A stretch of DNA of 64,000 bases from Brevibacterium sp. 239c (GCF_900169365.1 NZ_FXZH01000011.1:62001-126000), one strand, 5' to 3'. Positions 8,731-18,187 are shown, counted from the first letter of the stretch. Notes: generated by a model not told the origin, from the letters alone. Numbers and translations are program-made.

Positions 8731-9809
8731 TCTTTGATCCCGTCTTCACCTGGTTCGGCTGGGGGTTCCTCGTCCTCGCCCTGCTGACCGTGTGCATCAT
8801 TCCGACTGTGCGCGGTGATGGTCCCCGCTGGAAATGGTTCGCACGCATTGGCATCGTCGCCGTGCTCGCACTCGCCCTGGCCCGACCGGGCATTCCCATC
8901 AAATCCTCGACCGAGGAATACGAGGCGGCCGCCGATGTCTATTTCCTCGTCGATACGACGACGTCCATGGCTGCCGAGGACTATGACGGTGACAAGACCC
9001 GCCTCGAAGGTGTGAAGAAGGACATGCTCGAGCTGGCCAAGCAGTTCCCCGGCACCAGACTGAGCATCATCACTTTCGCTTCGACCGCCTCGACGGTCAT
9101 GCCTCTGACCACGGATCATGCGGCGTTCGCCTCCGCTGTGGACGTGCTCAGCCCAGAGTTGTCCTTGAATTCGAATGGGTCCTCCATCACCGAAGCGGGT
9201 GCTGAACTGGATAAACGAATGAAATCCAACGACGAGGATCGTCCCGAGAACAAGAACCTCGTCTTCTACTTCGGTGACGGTGAGCAGACCGCTCAAACCT
9301 CCGTCGATTCGTGGTCGTCATTCGCCTCCCGCATCGACAGCGGTGCAGTGTTCGGATATGGCACTTCTCAGGGCGGGAAGATGAAGGAGCCCCAACCTTT
9401 CGGATACGGGTCGAGCCCCGGCGATGAACCCGGACTCGGCGATCCGAATGATCCCGGCGGGGCCGGAGATGGTGACGGGTCCGCGGGAACGAACGATGAG
9501 TACATTCGCGATGGCCAGAGCAATCCCGGGATCTCAAAGATCGACGAGGCCAACCTCAAACAGCTCGCAACCGACCTCGGGGAGAAATACCACCACCGTG
9601 ATGGCGAAGCTTCGATGTCGAGTGTGTACACAGCACCGAAGTACGATCAGACACTGGTCAAGAAGGACGGACGGGTCACCGTCGACGAATACTTCTGGGT
9701 CCCCCTGATCCTCGTGTTCGCCTGGATCGCGGTCGAAATGGTCTTCGGAGTCCGCGAACTCCTTCGGCTGCGGACCATTGCTCTCACACGGAAAGGAGGC
9801 CGTCCATGA
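8727..9809 (+). CDS. Second membrane vWA-domain protein with a variant MIDAS
   Basis: A 360-aa paralogue of the preceding protein: transmembrane segments at about 6-26 and 34-54, a vWA domain, and a C-terminal anchor near residue 330. The MIDAS motif is DTTTS (from D76) instead of DxSxS, so one serine ligand is replaced by threonine. A glycine/aspartate/proline-rich insert (about residues 220-260) interrupts the domain. I chose the ATG at 8727, which shares ATGA with the preceding stop and has GGAGG 8 nt before it, over the GTG five codons upstream. Confidence 0.85.
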   Translation: MIFDPVFTWFGWGFLVLALLTVCIIPTVRGDGPRWKWFARIGIVAVLALALARPGIPIKSSTEEYEAAADVYFLVDTTTSMAAEDYDGDKTRLEGVKKDMLELAKQFPGTRLSIITFASTASTVMPLTTDHAAFASAVDVLSPELSLNSNGSSITEAGAELDKRMKSNDEDRPENKNLVFYFGDGEQTAQTSVDSWSSFASRIDSGAVFGYGTSQGGKMKEPQPFGYGSSPGDEPGLGDPNDPGGAGDGDGSAGTNDEYIRDGQSNPGISKIDEANLKQLATDLGEKYHHRDGEASMSSVYTAPKYDQTLVKKDGRVTVDEYFWVPLILVFAWIAVEMVFGVRELLRLRTIALTRKGGRP

Positions 9810-10597
9810 ACCGGATCACTCGCACCTGGTCGACGATGCGCCGCCTTTCTCGCATCAACCTCATCATCGGGTCCGCCCTTCTGCTCGTCTTCGGCTATGT
9901 GGCTGTGACCCTCTACTTCGGGGCAGCCTCGCAGGTCCGGTACGTGTCCAACGATTTCCCCGGAGCGAAGAAGGCCTCTACCGCGTTCCTCACACTCAGC
10001 CCGATTCAACGCCATATCGGCTACTACAATCGCGGTACTGCGGAAGCGGCAGTCGGCGACTTCGAAGTGGCTGAGACCGACCTCGAATCCGCCCTCGAGA
10101 TCGCTCCCCTTCGTGACGAGTGCGCCGTGCGAATCAACCTGTCCTACGTGTATGAGAAACGCGCCGACGAAGTCGCAGATCAGGATCCTGATCAGTCGGA
10201 CGAACTCTACGACCAATCCCTGAAGACTCTGAAAGACGCTCCCAAGGAGTGCCAGCCCAAGAAGAGCGAAGAGAAGCACAAGAGCGACGAAGCCAAGAAG
10301 CGCGTCGAGGACAAGAAAGCGGGAGAGAAGTCGAAGCAGGAAGGCTCCGACAGCGACGACACCGATAGCTCCGAGGACGAGGATCAGCAGAACGGCGACT
10401 CCGGAGATGACTCGAAGAAGGACGAGAAGCAGGACTCCGGCGAAGACGATGAGAAATCAGATGACTCTGAAGGGAAATCTGAGAAGGAGAAGAAGCGCGA
10501 GGAGCTGAAGAAGCGCGGCGAAAGCTCGGAGCGCGACCAGCAACAGCAGGGCCCGGGTGGACAGGGCGGTCGCTCTGCCCCGGACAAGCCGTGGTGA
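9806..10597 (+). CDS. TPR-containing membrane protein with long acidic/basic tail (BatC-like)
   Basis: A 263-aa product, last of the MoxR operon, starting 4 bp inside the preceding gene. Residues about 18-38 form a transmembrane helix; residues about 65-125 look like tetratricopeptide repeats (YYNRGTAEAAVGDFEVAETDLESALEIAP); the last 120 residues are almost entirely K, E, D, S and Q, ending in a Q/G-rich tip. BatC proteins of Bat operons combine TPRs with the same operon partners. The disordered tail is unusually long. Confidence 0.8.
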   Translation: MNRITRTWSTMRRLSRINLIIGSALLLVFGYVAVTLYFGAASQVRYVSNDFPGAKKASTAFLTLSPIQRHIGYYNRGTAEAAVGDFEVAETDLESALEIAPLRDECAVRINLSYVYEKRADEVADQDPDQSDELYDQSLKTLKDAPKECQPKKSEEKHKSDEAKKRVEDKKAGEKSKQEGSDSDDTDSSEDEDQQNGDSGDDSKKDEKQDSGEDDEKSDDSEGKSEKEKKREELKKRGESSERDQQQQGPGGQGGRSAPDKPW

Positions 10598-10620
10598 GGC
10601 AACTGTGAAATCATGAGGCC

Positions 10621-11730
10621 ATGAACTCTCCGGACAACTCAGCTGGCAGCACTTCGACCCCGCGACTGCGGGCCTCGCTGGAGACATTCCCGCCGTATGT
10701 TCCGGGGAAGGCTCCCAAGCGAATCGACGGACTCGTCCCGTTCAAGCTCTCCTCGAACGAGAACTACCTTCAGCCGCTGCCAGCGGTCACCGACGCCATG
10801 GTCACTCACGCGCAAAACCCTGCTCTGTACCCCGATGATGGCGCACTGCGTCTGCGCACGGAACTGGCCGACCGTCTCGGAGTCAGCATCGATGAACTCG
10901 TTGTGACCACCGGCGCCAGCGAACTACTCGTGGCACTGACCCAGATCACTTCTGACTCCACCACAGAAGCGATCTATCCCTGGCCGTCATTTGAAATGTA
11001 TCCCCAGACCACCGGGCTGGCCGGATCGAAACGGATCGAAGTGCCGGTGCGCACCGACGGTCGACACGACCTCGACGCCATGGCAGCGGCGATCACCGAT
11101 CGGACCAGCCTCATCATTCTCTGCTCCCCGAACAATCCGACGGGACCGGCTCTTCGCGACGACGAGGTCCGTCAGTTCCTCACCCAGGTGCCCGAGCATG
11201 TGCTCGTCGCCCTCGACGAGGCCTATTGGGAGTTCGCTACCGCCGAGGGAGTCGTCAACGGCGTTGACCTTGTGGCCGATTTCCCCAATGTCGTCCTGGT
11301 CAGGACGTTCTCCAAGGCTCACGCGCTGGCTGGATTGCGGGTCGGATACGGCCTCGCTCATAAAGCTGTGATCCAAGGGCTGCTGAAAGCGGTCATTCCC
11401 TTCGGAGTCACCGACATGAGTCAGGCTGCTGCACTGGAGTCGCTGCGTCACAGCGATGAGGTCGACGTTCGTGCTAAGGAGATCGCGGCTGTTCGCGACG
11501 ACTTCGCACACGCGCTGCGCGAGCAGGGCTGGGACGTTCCTGAGGCGCAGGGCAATTTTGTGTGGCTGCCGCTGGGGCCGCTGTCCTCAACCTTTGAAGA
11601 TGCCTGCGTGGAGCAGGCTGTTGCGGTGCGCAACCTCGGCGATGGGGTGCGAATCAGCATTGGGGAACGGGAAGGACTCGACCGGGTGCTCGCAGTCGCC
11701 TCCGCTTTCTACGCCGAGCATTTCAGCTGA
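10621..11730 (+). CDS. HisC/Pat-type PLP aminotransferase
   Basis: A class I/II fold aminotransferase of 369 aa, either histidinol-phosphate aminotransferase or the aromatic amino acid transaminase Pat of Actinobacteria. Visible motifs are LSSNENYLQP near residue 42, TTGASELL, SPNNPTGPA, DEAYWEF, and the PLP lysine K232 in TFSKAHALAGLRVGYG. No his genes are adjacent, which favours the Pat role (transamination of phenylpyruvate or 4-hydroxyphenylpyruvate), but this is inference. GAGG precedes the ATG. It follows the MoxR operon by 23 bp and may be cotranscribed. Confidence 0.88.
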   Translation: MNSPDNSAGSTSTPRLRASLETFPPYVPGKAPKRIDGLVPFKLSSNENYLQPLPAVTDAMVTHAQNPALYPDDGALRLRTELADRLGVSIDELVVTTGASELLVALTQITSDSTTEAIYPWPSFEMYPQTTGLAGSKRIEVPVRTDGRHDLDAMAAAITDRTSLIILCSPNNPTGPALRDDEVRQFLTQVPEHVLVALDEAYWEFATAEGVVNGVDLVADFPNVVLVRTFSKAHALAGLRVGYGLAHKAVIQGLLKAVIPFGVTDMSQAAALESLRHSDEVDVRAKEIAAVRDDFAHALREQGWDVPEAQGNFVWLPLGPLSSTFEDACVEQAVAVRNLGDGVRISIGEREGLDRVLAVASAFYAEHFS

Positions 11731-11846
11731 GTAGCTTGGGTCGGCTGAGCACCTTGAGTTGGCTGGTCAGCTGAGTGAGGCGAGCTGAATCGGCTGTGCT
11801 GGTTTGCCCTGGTCCCCGAAAAATGGGCCGGGGTAGCTTATGCTTC

Positions 11847-13400
11847 TCAGAGTTCTGCGAGCTCAAGGGCCAGGGCCACGGCCTGGACCGATTCTGCCCG
11901 TGTGAGGTCGCGGCCCAACAGTGTCTCGATCTTCGCCATTCGTGCACGCACCGTGTGCCGGTGGATGCCGAGCTCGGCCGCGACCGCATCTCGCACTCCC
12001 CCAGCAGCGATGAAGGAACGCAGCGTCAGCAGCAGGTCCTGCTCGTCGCGCGAAGCCAGGAGCGTGCCCAGGACTCGGTCGACGAACCTCTGCGCCGCTG
12101 ACCCATCGATCGACGACAGCAGAGCACGCACATCCGAGTTCGCGCTTTCGTGCTGCGTCCGCCACACGGTCCATGTGTGGTGGACTTTTGTCAACGGGAT
12201 CATCTTCGCAAACAGCCGATCCAGTCCGGTGACGTCCGCAACCCGGTCGACCGCGCTAGTCTCATCGACCGCGTTGACGTCCTGGACTGTGCGAACCTCA
12301 TCGACCGCACTCCTTTGACCGGCTGCACCCACCTCATCGACTGCACTCTCAAATTCGGCGGCGGGTTCGCCAGCATCCAAATGGCTGAGATCCGCGTTCC
12401 GAGTGCTGGCTTCGATGACGCCGAGCATCGCACCAGCACGAACCAGAAGCGTCCCGGCACCCAGGTCCCCCATCAGCGTCTCTGGAACCTCACCGCGCAC
12501 GTTGCCGAAGACGCTGAGCTTCACACGCGCGACCGGAGCCAGACCAGTCTGCTCAACCCACTCGGCGCGGGCCTCTCCAGCCGCCAAGGGAGTGGTGAAT
12601 AGCTGAGACTCCGATCGCCGAGGCGACACCTCAGTGATGCTCAGACTCAGCAATGCAGCTGCAGTGGAGAGCAACAGGGTGCGGGTACGGGAATTGCCGG
12701 CCACCTCGGCGGGGGCAAGGATCCACCCCCGCACCTGCTCGTCTCCGACCGGAACGGCCTCGACGATTCCCGCCTCGGTGCGCAGAAGACGTGGTGCCAT
12801 GGAGGGTTTGAGAGACTCCGCAATCAGCTCATGACGCACCAGATTCTCTGCATCGGTTCCGGTCAGCCCCCTTCCTGTGGGTGAGACGAATCGAACGTCC
12901 GTGCCCAGAGTGCTGGCCAGATCAGCGACGAGCGCGGCAGGGCCTTGGTGAGCGAGGTCGGTGGCGAATCGACGTCCGGCGTTGCTGGCCCGCGTGAGCT
13001 CTCGAGTCGTCTCCTCCTCACGCATCCGGGTGAAGGCATCGACGACGGCGACGAAGGGGACAGGCTCTGGGACCCCGAAGAGTGGAAGACCCTGAGCCCT
13101 GGCGTGCTCGATCAGCACCGGTGGGATCTCCTGCCACGGCAAGGCGGAGCCAAGACCGATGCCAAGTGCATGGACGCCCACACGTTTGAGACGAGTGACA
13201 TAGTCGCCCACGCCGTCACCGCCGAGGTCTTGGCCGACACCGATCGTGAGCAGGACCTCTCCCCCGGCCAACCATTCGTCGACCGCGGGCAGCTCCGAGG
13301 AGTGCACGATCGTGACGTCATCTGATCGGGCGCTCGGCGAATCGACGACGACGTCGAGCGCGAGTTCTTGACGTGCCCAGAGCTGACCCAAAGTGACCAT
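11847..13400 (-). CDS. PucR-family transcriptional regulator with a repeat-bearing insert
   Basis: A 517-aa regulator divergent from the guanidino-catabolic operon and probably its regulator. The N-terminal PucR sensing domain begins MVTLGQLWARQELALDVVV and includes SSELPAVDEWLAGGEVLLTIG; the C-terminus carries the PucR-type helix-turn-helix (GGVRDAVAAELGIHRHTVRARMAKIE, about residues 470-495). The ATG at 13400 is chosen because it fits the PucR N-terminus and a TAGTAT -10-like hexamer lies 7 nt upstream, so the mRNA may be leaderless; the open frame extends to 13475. Between the central and HTH parts is an insert with four copies of (S/N)AVD(E/R), absent from ordinary relatives as far as I recall. 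Confidence 0.85.
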   Translation of the reverse strand: MVTLGQLWARQELALDVVVDSPSARSDDVTIVHSSELPAVDEWLAGGEVLLTIGVGQDLGGDGVGDYVTRLKRVGVHALGIGLGSALPWQEIPPVLIEHARAQGLPLFGVPEPVPFVAVVDAFTRMREEETTRELTRASNAGRRFATDLAHQGPAALVADLASTLGTDVRFVSPTGRGLTGTDAENLVRHELIAESLKPSMAPRLLRTEAGIVEAVPVGDEQVRGWILAPAEVAGNSRTRTLLLSTAAALLSLSITEVSPRRSESQLFTTPLAAGEARAEWVEQTGLAPVARVKLSVFGNVRGEVPETLMGDLGAGTLLVRAGAMLGVIEASTRNADLSHLDAGEPAAEFESAVDEVGAAGQRSAVDEVRTVQDVNAVDETSAVDRVADVTGLDRLFAKMIPLTKVHHTWTVWRTQHESANSDVRALLSSIDGSAAQRFVDRVLGTLLASRDEQDLLLTLRSFIAAGGVRDAVAAELGIHRHTVRARMAKIETLLGRDLTRAESVQAVALALELAEL

Positions 13401-13411
13401 GAAATCCATAC

Positions 13412-13456
13412 TATCCGCGGTGGATACTCGATTCACCAATTCATCCATGATGGATA
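13412..13456. promoter_or_regulatory. Two 15-bp palindromic operators (TATCC-N5-GGATA)
   Basis: TATCCGCGGTGGATA at 13412-13426 and CATCCATGATGGATA at 13442-13456 share the same half-sites and lie 30 bp apart start to start, on the same helix face. They occupy the presumed promoter of the pucR gene and are about 140-180 bp upstream of the divergent ureohydrolase. The likely ligand is the adjacent PucR protein; binding itself is inferred. Confidence 0.6.
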
Positions 13457-13530
13457 TCGGTGTTGTGTGAGCCACGTCCTAGGCTGATGGCAATCACAAA
13501 CCACTGAGAATAACCATGCACTGCCGATTG

Positions 13531-13577
13531 CAGTCAGTCACTACAGAGCGCAGTCAGTCACTACAGAGCGCAGTCAC
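13531..13577 (+). repeat. Tandem 20-bp repeat in the ureohydrolase leader
   Basis: CAGTCAGTCACTACAGAGCG occurs twice in direct succession (13531-13550, 13551-13570) followed by CAGTCAC, ending 18 bp before the ATG. It lies in the 5' leader between the operators and the ribosome-binding site. It may be a recent slippage duplication or alter leader length; no protein is encoded. Confidence 0.8.
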
Positions 13578-13595
13578 GATTTCGAAGGAGAGCCA

Positions 13596-14606
13596 ATGTC
13601 GACTCAACCCCTAGGGCCAGCCGATTACAGCCAGACACCACGCTTCGCGGGACCACCGACCTTCGGTCTGCTGCCGCGCATCGACGAGGTCGAAGCGCAG
13701 CGGCCGGGCGAGAAGATCGATGTCAAGATCCTCGGCGTCCCCTTCGATGCCGGTGTCAGCTACCGTCCGGGTGCCCGTTTCGGTCCCGCTCACATCCGTC
13801 AGTCCTCGAAGCTGCTGCGCCCCTACAACCAGGCCACGAACGTCCACCCATTCACCTGGCAACAGGTTGCCGACTGCGGTGACTTGGGTGTCAATCCCTT
13901 CGACATCGAAGAGGCCATCACCGAAGTCGAACGCACCTCCGATGAGATGCGCGCCGATGGAGCGAAGCTGCTCACCCTTGGCGGCGACCACACCCTGGCC
14001 CTGCCGAACCTGCGTTCCCTGCACAAGACACACGGCAAGATCGCGGTCCTGCACTTCGACGCACACCTCGACACGTGGGACACCTACTTCGGTGCTCCCT
14101 ACACGCACGGGACTCCGTTCCGCCGCGCCAGCGAAGAAGGCCTGCTCGACCTCGAATCCTGCATGCATGTGGGCATCCGCGGACCTCTCTACGGCAAAAA
14201 GGACCTGGAGGACGATGCGGTGCTCGGCTTCCAGATCATCCGCAGCGACGACTATCAGTTCACATCTGTCCAGGAAGTCGTGGCCCGGATCCGCAAACGC
14301 CTCGGCGATGCACCTGTCTACCTGTCCGTCGACATCGATGTCCTCGACCCTGCTGCTGCGCCGGGCACCGGAACCCCTGAGGCCGGGGGCATGACGAGCC
14401 GTGAATTGCTCAACTCGATTCGCGGGCTGCAAGGGCTCAATGTCGTCGGTGCCGAGATCGTCGAAGTGGCACCTGCCTACGACCATGCCGAAATCACCGG
14501 GCTCGCTGCGGCCCACGTCGGCTACGAAATGCTCTCCCTGTGGGCTGCCGAGGCCAATGGTCTCACCGGCCCCACGGGTCCCAGCGGCGAAGCCCTCGGA
14601 GTCTGA
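13596..14606 (+). CDS. Ureohydrolase: agmatinase or guanidinobutyrase
   Basis: A 336-aa Mn2+ enzyme of the arginase/agmatinase family that hydrolyses a guanidino group to urea plus an amine. The binuclear metal motifs are GGDHT (about residues 128-132), DAHLDTWD (about 155-162) and SVDIDVLDP (about 243-251), and the family signature includes [14 protein letters not shown] precedes the ATG. Agmatine, 4-guanidinobutyrate and related substrates cannot be told apart by eye; the ThDP decarboxylase next door would suit 4-guanidinobutyrate from the 2-ketoarginine route. Confidence 0.88.
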   Translation: MSTQPLGPADYSQTPRFAGPPTFGLLPRIDEVEAQRPGEKIDVKILGVPFDAGVSYRPGARFGPAHIRQSSKLLRPYNQATNVHPFTWQQVADCGDLGVNPFDIEEAITEVERTSDEMRADGAKLLTLGGDHTLALPNLRSLHKTHGKIAVLHFDAHLDTWDTYFGAPYTHGTPFRRASEEGLLDLESCMHVGIRGPLYGKKDLEDDAVLGFQIIRSDDYQFTSVQEVVARIRKRLGDAPVYLSVDIDVLDPAAAPGTGTPEAGGMTSRELLNSIRGLQGLNVVGAEIVEVAPAYDHAEITGLAAAHVGYEMLSLWAAEANGLTGPTGPSGEALGV

Positions 14607-16330
14607 TGATGGCAGATGACAACAAAGACATCGCTGGCGAGGAATTCCGCAACGGCGGTCGGGCCATCGTCGCGACCCTGGCCGCCCACGGGGTCGACAC
14701 GATCTTCGGGATCCCCGGCACTCACAACCTTGAGTTCTACCGGCACCTGAACGGATTCGGCATCCGTGCCATCACGCCCCGCCACGAACAGGGCGCCGGC
14801 TACGGTGCCGACGGGTATTTCCTCGTCTCCGGCAAACCCGGGGTCGTCATCACCACCTCGGGCCCGGGCCTGACGAATGTCATCACGGCTGCGGCGACCG
14901 CCTATGCGGAGTCCCGCCCGATGCTCATCCTCTCCCCCGGTGTTCCCACCGGAATGGAGCGCGCCGACGTCGGAATGCTGCATGAGACGAAGGACTCGTC
15001 CGGGGCACTGAACCGCCTGCTGGTCTCCTCCCAGCGCACCCGCACGGCCGAAGGTGCCGCCCAGGCCGTCGCCGAGGCGTTCGCCATGTTCTCCTCTTCT
15101 CGCCCGGGACCCGTCCACATCGAGGTTCCCCTCGACGTGCTCGAAGGTGTCTGGAACGGCAGCGTGCCGACTCAGATCCCGGGTCGTCGTCCGGGTCTTG
15201 ATGCTCATGTCATCTCCCGTGCCGCCGAGGCGGTCGGCAGTGCAGCTCGTCCGTTCATCGTCGCCGGCGGCGGGGCGCGCAGAGCAAGTGCGGAGGTCAG
15301 GGCCTTTGCTGAGCTTCTCGATGCGCCCGTGGCCACGACCGCCAACGGTAAGGGCATCGTCTCCGAGGACCATCCTCTGTCCTTGGGCTCCAACGTCCGC
15401 TTCCCCAGCGTCCAGGCAGAGTCCGCGGCCGCCGATGTGCTCATCGTCCTCGGTTCTGAACTCGCCGACTCCGACCTGTGGGGCGGACTCATCGGAGCCC
15501 AGACCTCGGCCGGGATCCGTGATGAGAACTCCGAGCAGATCGTCATCCGCTGCGACATCGATCCTGATCAGTTGGGCAAGAACCTAGGTGGGGACATCCT
15601 CGCCTGCGCAGACGTGGGGGAATTCCTCACCGCGCTGAGGACCGAGCTGAAGCAGGATATGGCCACAGCCACCTCGGCGGGATCGGACGATCCCAACGGC
15701 AGCACCACCTCGGCGAGGGAACAGGGTGCAACGCGCAGCGGAGCCAAACGTGTCGCTGACATCCGCGGCTCTTGGGGTTCGGACTTCGACTTCGAATCCA
15801 TCGGTGCTCGCGTCACGCGCCTCGTCGAACAAGGTGCAGGTTCAAACGTGGTGGTCGCCGGGGACTCGTCCCAGGTGACGTACGACGGATCGGTGCATGC
15901 GCTCAATGCGAGCACACCCGATCAACTGCTCTACATGCCCGGCTTCGCGACCTTGGGCTACGGGATCCCCGCAGCCATCGGAGCGAAACTGGCCGACAAT
16001 GCTCGCCCTGTGACCTGCATCCTCGGAGACGGGGCGGCCATGTTCTCGATCCAGGAGCTGATGACAGCCAGCGAACTGGGGTTGGGGATTCCCTTCGTCA
16101 TCGTCGACAACGGCGGATACGCCGAAATCGAGGCTCAGATGGTCGACCGGAGCATGGAGCCGTTCGCGGTCAAGCTCGCCCGTCCCGACTTCGCGGCCCT
16201 GGGCCAGTCCATGGGCGGGGCCGGAATCACGATCGCTGAGGCCGATATCGACGAACAGCTTCCGGCTGCCGTCGCCGAGGCGCTCGCACGAACCGTGCCC
16301 ACCACCATTCACATCACTGCCGGGTGCTGA
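14606..16330 (+). CDS. ThDP-dependent decarboxylase, AruI-like
   Basis: A 574-aa thiamine diphosphate enzyme of the acetolactate synthase/benzoylformate decarboxylase superfamily. The catalytic glutamate is E61 in PRHEQGAGYGADGY, and the cofactor motif runs GDGAAMFSIQEL to VDNGGY near the C-terminus. In Pseudomonas the related AruI decarboxylates 2-ketoarginine to 4-guanidinobutyraldehyde, and a guanidinobutyrase acts later in the same route, so the pairing here is suggestive. A Ser/Gly/Thr-rich stretch (about residues 350-378), with two copies of ACCACCTCGGCG-type DNA nearby, looks like a low-complexity insert. The first ATG shares a base with the ureohydrolase stop; the next ATG (14609) is equally possible. 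Confidence 0.75.
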   Translation: MMADDNKDIAGEEFRNGGRAIVATLAAHGVDTIFGIPGTHNLEFYRHLNGFGIRAITPRHEQGAGYGADGYFLVSGKPGVVITTSGPGLTNVITAAATAYAESRPMLILSPGVPTGMERADVGMLHETKDSSGALNRLLVSSQRTRTAEGAAQAVAEAFAMFSSSRPGPVHIEVPLDVLEGVWNGSVPTQIPGRRPGLDAHVISRAAEAVGSAARPFIVAGGGARRASAEVRAFAELLDAPVATTANGKGIVSEDHPLSLGSNVRFPSVQAESAAADVLIVLGSELADSDLWGGLIGAQTSAGIRDENSEQIVIRCDIDPDQLGKNLGGDILACADVGEFLTALRTELKQDMATATSAGSDDPNGSTTSAREQGATRSGAKRVADIRGSWGSDFDFESIGARVTRLVEQGAGSNVVVAGDSSQVTYDGSVHALNASTPDQLLYMPGFATLGYGIPAAIGAKLADNARPVTCILGDGAAMFSIQELMTASELGLGIPFVIVDNGGYAEIEAQMVDRSMEPFAVKLARPDFAALGQSMGGAGITIAEADIDEQLPAAVAEALARTVPTTIHITAGC

Positions 16331-16379
16331 AGCACCCACTGAACCGATTGCTCGCGCAATCAATCAAGAAAGGGTCGAC

Positions 16380-17870
16380 GTGGACTCTCTAGTCGTCATC
16401 ATCTACCTCGCTGCCATGGTGGGATTCGGAATCTGGGGCCGGTACAAGGCGAAGAACCAGGACGATTTCCTCGTCGCCGGCCGGCGTCTGGGTGGATGGC
16501 TGTACACGGGCACGATGTCCGCAGTCGTCCTCGGCGGCGCCTCAACGATCGGCGGCGTCGGTCTGGGCTACACCTCGGGGCTGTCGGGCATGTGGCTCGT
16601 CTTCAGCATCGGCCTAGGCATCATCCTGCTCTCGCTGCTGTTCGCTCCACGGATTCAGAAACTGGAGATCTACACGGTCTCGCAGATGCTGGAGCTGCGT
16701 TACGGGAAGGGCTCCCGCCTGGTTTCGGGCGCGATCATGACCGCCTACGGACTGATGATCTCGACGACGTCGACGGTCGCCTATGCCACGATCTTCCACG
16801 CACTCTTCGACCTCAATAAGTTCTGGTCGGTGCTCATCGGCGGTGGCATCGTCATCCTCTATTCGATGCTCGGCGGCATGTGGTCGATCACGCTGACCGA
16901 CTTCGTGCAGTTCTTCATCCAGACCATCGGCATCTTCCTCATCATGCTGCCGATCGTGCTGAGCAAGTCCGGCGGCATCACAGAATTGTTCGCATCACTG
17001 CCAGCCGAACAGACCAGTCCGGTGGGCATCGGCTGGGAGGCGATCCTGGGCTACATCCTCATCTACACGCTGGGACTGCTCATCGGCCAGGATATCTGGC
17101 AGCGCGTGTTCACCGCACGCAGCCCGGGGGTGGCCAGGTGGGGCGGGCTCTCCGCCGGCGTCTACTGCCTCTTCTACGCGGTGGCCGGTGCACTCATCGG
17201 AATGGCCGCGACCAAGATCGTGCCCGGCATCGAAGTCCAAGATGATGTCTTCGTCGCCGTCGTCGATGCCGCAATGTCACCTCTGATGGGCGGACTCGTC
17301 CTCGCCGCGGCACTGGCGGCCATGATGTCCACGGCCTCGGGCTCGCTCATGGCGGCTGCAACTGTCTGCCGCCAAGACATTGTCGAGCCGGTGCTGGCTC
17401 GTAAGGATGTCACACCGGTGACCGGCGGTTCGGGTGCGGGCGACAGTGCCGCCGCGGGTGGCGCGAAGTCGACACTGGTGAAGTCCCTGGTGCGCGAGAC
17501 CGGCGACGAGATCCGCGATTCGCGCATCTACCTCATCGGCCTCGGCCTCGTCACCCTCATCCTCGCCATGATCATGCCCAGCGTCGTCGAGGCCTTGACG
17601 GTTGCCTACAACCTGCTGGTGGCGGGCCTGTTCATTCCCATCCTCGGCGGCCTGATCTTCAAGCGCGGCACCATCGTCGGAGTCATGGCCGGCATGATCT
17701 TGGGTGCGATCACCACGATCGTCATCATGATCACGATGGGCATCTACTCAAGCGAGGCCATCTACCTGGGTCTCATCGCGTCACTTCTCGGCTACGTCAT
17801 CGGTTCCCTGGCATCGAAGCCGACACCACCGGAGGTCATGGCTGCATGGAAGGAACGCCTGAACCGCTAG
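16380..17870 (+). CDS. Sodium:solute symporter (SSS family)
   Basis: A 496-aa polytopic membrane protein with about 13 hydrophobic segments. SSS features include the N-terminal YKAKNQDDFLVAGRRLGGW, GGASTIGGVGLGYTSG around residues 50-65, and the GQDIWQRVFTAR loop. It starts with GTG behind AAAGGG and follows the ThDP gene by 49 bp, so it most likely imports the guanidino compound used by the two enzymes upstream. A Gly/Ala-rich cytoplasmic loop near residues 345-365 is the only irregularity. Confidence 0.88.
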   Translation: MDSLVVIIYLAAMVGFGIWGRYKAKNQDDFLVAGRRLGGWLYTGTMSAVVLGGASTIGGVGLGYTSGLSGMWLVFSIGLGIILLSLLFAPRIQKLEIYTVSQMLELRYGKGSRLVSGAIMTAYGLMISTTSTVAYATIFHALFDLNKFWSVLIGGGIVILYSMLGGMWSITLTDFVQFFIQTIGIFLIMLPIVLSKSGGITELFASLPAEQTSPVGIGWEAILGYILIYTLGLLIGQDIWQRVFTARSPGVARWGGLSAGVYCLFYAVAGALIGMAATKIVPGIEVQDDVFVAVVDAAMSPLMGGLVLAAALAAMMSTASGSLMAAATVCRQDIVEPVLARKDVTPVTGGSGAGDSAAAGGAKSTLVKSLVRETGDEIRDSRIYLIGLGLVTLILAMIMPSVVEALTVAYNLLVAGLFIPILGGLIFKRGTIVGVMAGMILGAITTIVIMITMGIYSSEAIYLGLIASLLGYVIGSLASKPTPPEVMAAWKERLNR

Positions 17871-17935
17871 GGCCTTCGCCCTGCCAACCGCCGGCCATCA
17901 GTCACCCACATGCTGGTCCGCAGCGCGGCCCGCCA

Positions 17936-17986
17936 TCAAAGAACGCACGCTGCATCGAAACACTCATGCACGCGTGCGTTCTTTGA
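17936..17986 (+). terminator. Long hairpin after the symporter gene
   Basis: TCAAAGAACGCACGC (17936-17950) pairs perfectly with GCGTGCGTTCTTTGA (17972-17986), and TGCAT/ATGCA inside extends the stem by five pairs past one bulge. It lies 66 bp after the symporter stop and separates that operon from the second ThDP gene. A smaller GGGC-CTTC-GCCC hairpin directly follows the stop codon. Confidence 0.65.
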
Positions 17987-18164
17987 CGCTCGTCCCAGTT
18001 TTCGACGCAGCCACTGCCTTGTGGCCCAGCGCAACTTGGCTGGCTGGCCTAATGTCATCTATATTCGATGATGTCAGGCCGGTACCAACGTCGAATCCGG
18101 TTGCTGCCGAACAGCCGGCGCTCGAAAAAGGAGCGCGAAGCCGCGGAGACCGCGTGTGAGACAT

Positions 18165-18187
18165 ATATGGATCCCCTTTTTCCATAT
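18165..18187. promoter_or_regulatory. Inverted repeat upstream of the second ThDP gene
   Basis: ATATGGA and TCCATAT arms with a 9-bp spacer lie 28 bp before the ATG of the next gene. The AT-rich setting suits a promoter/operator. The half-site resembles but does not match the TATCC/GGATA operators near pucR. The remainder of 17987-18164 shows no gene. Confidence 0.35.
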
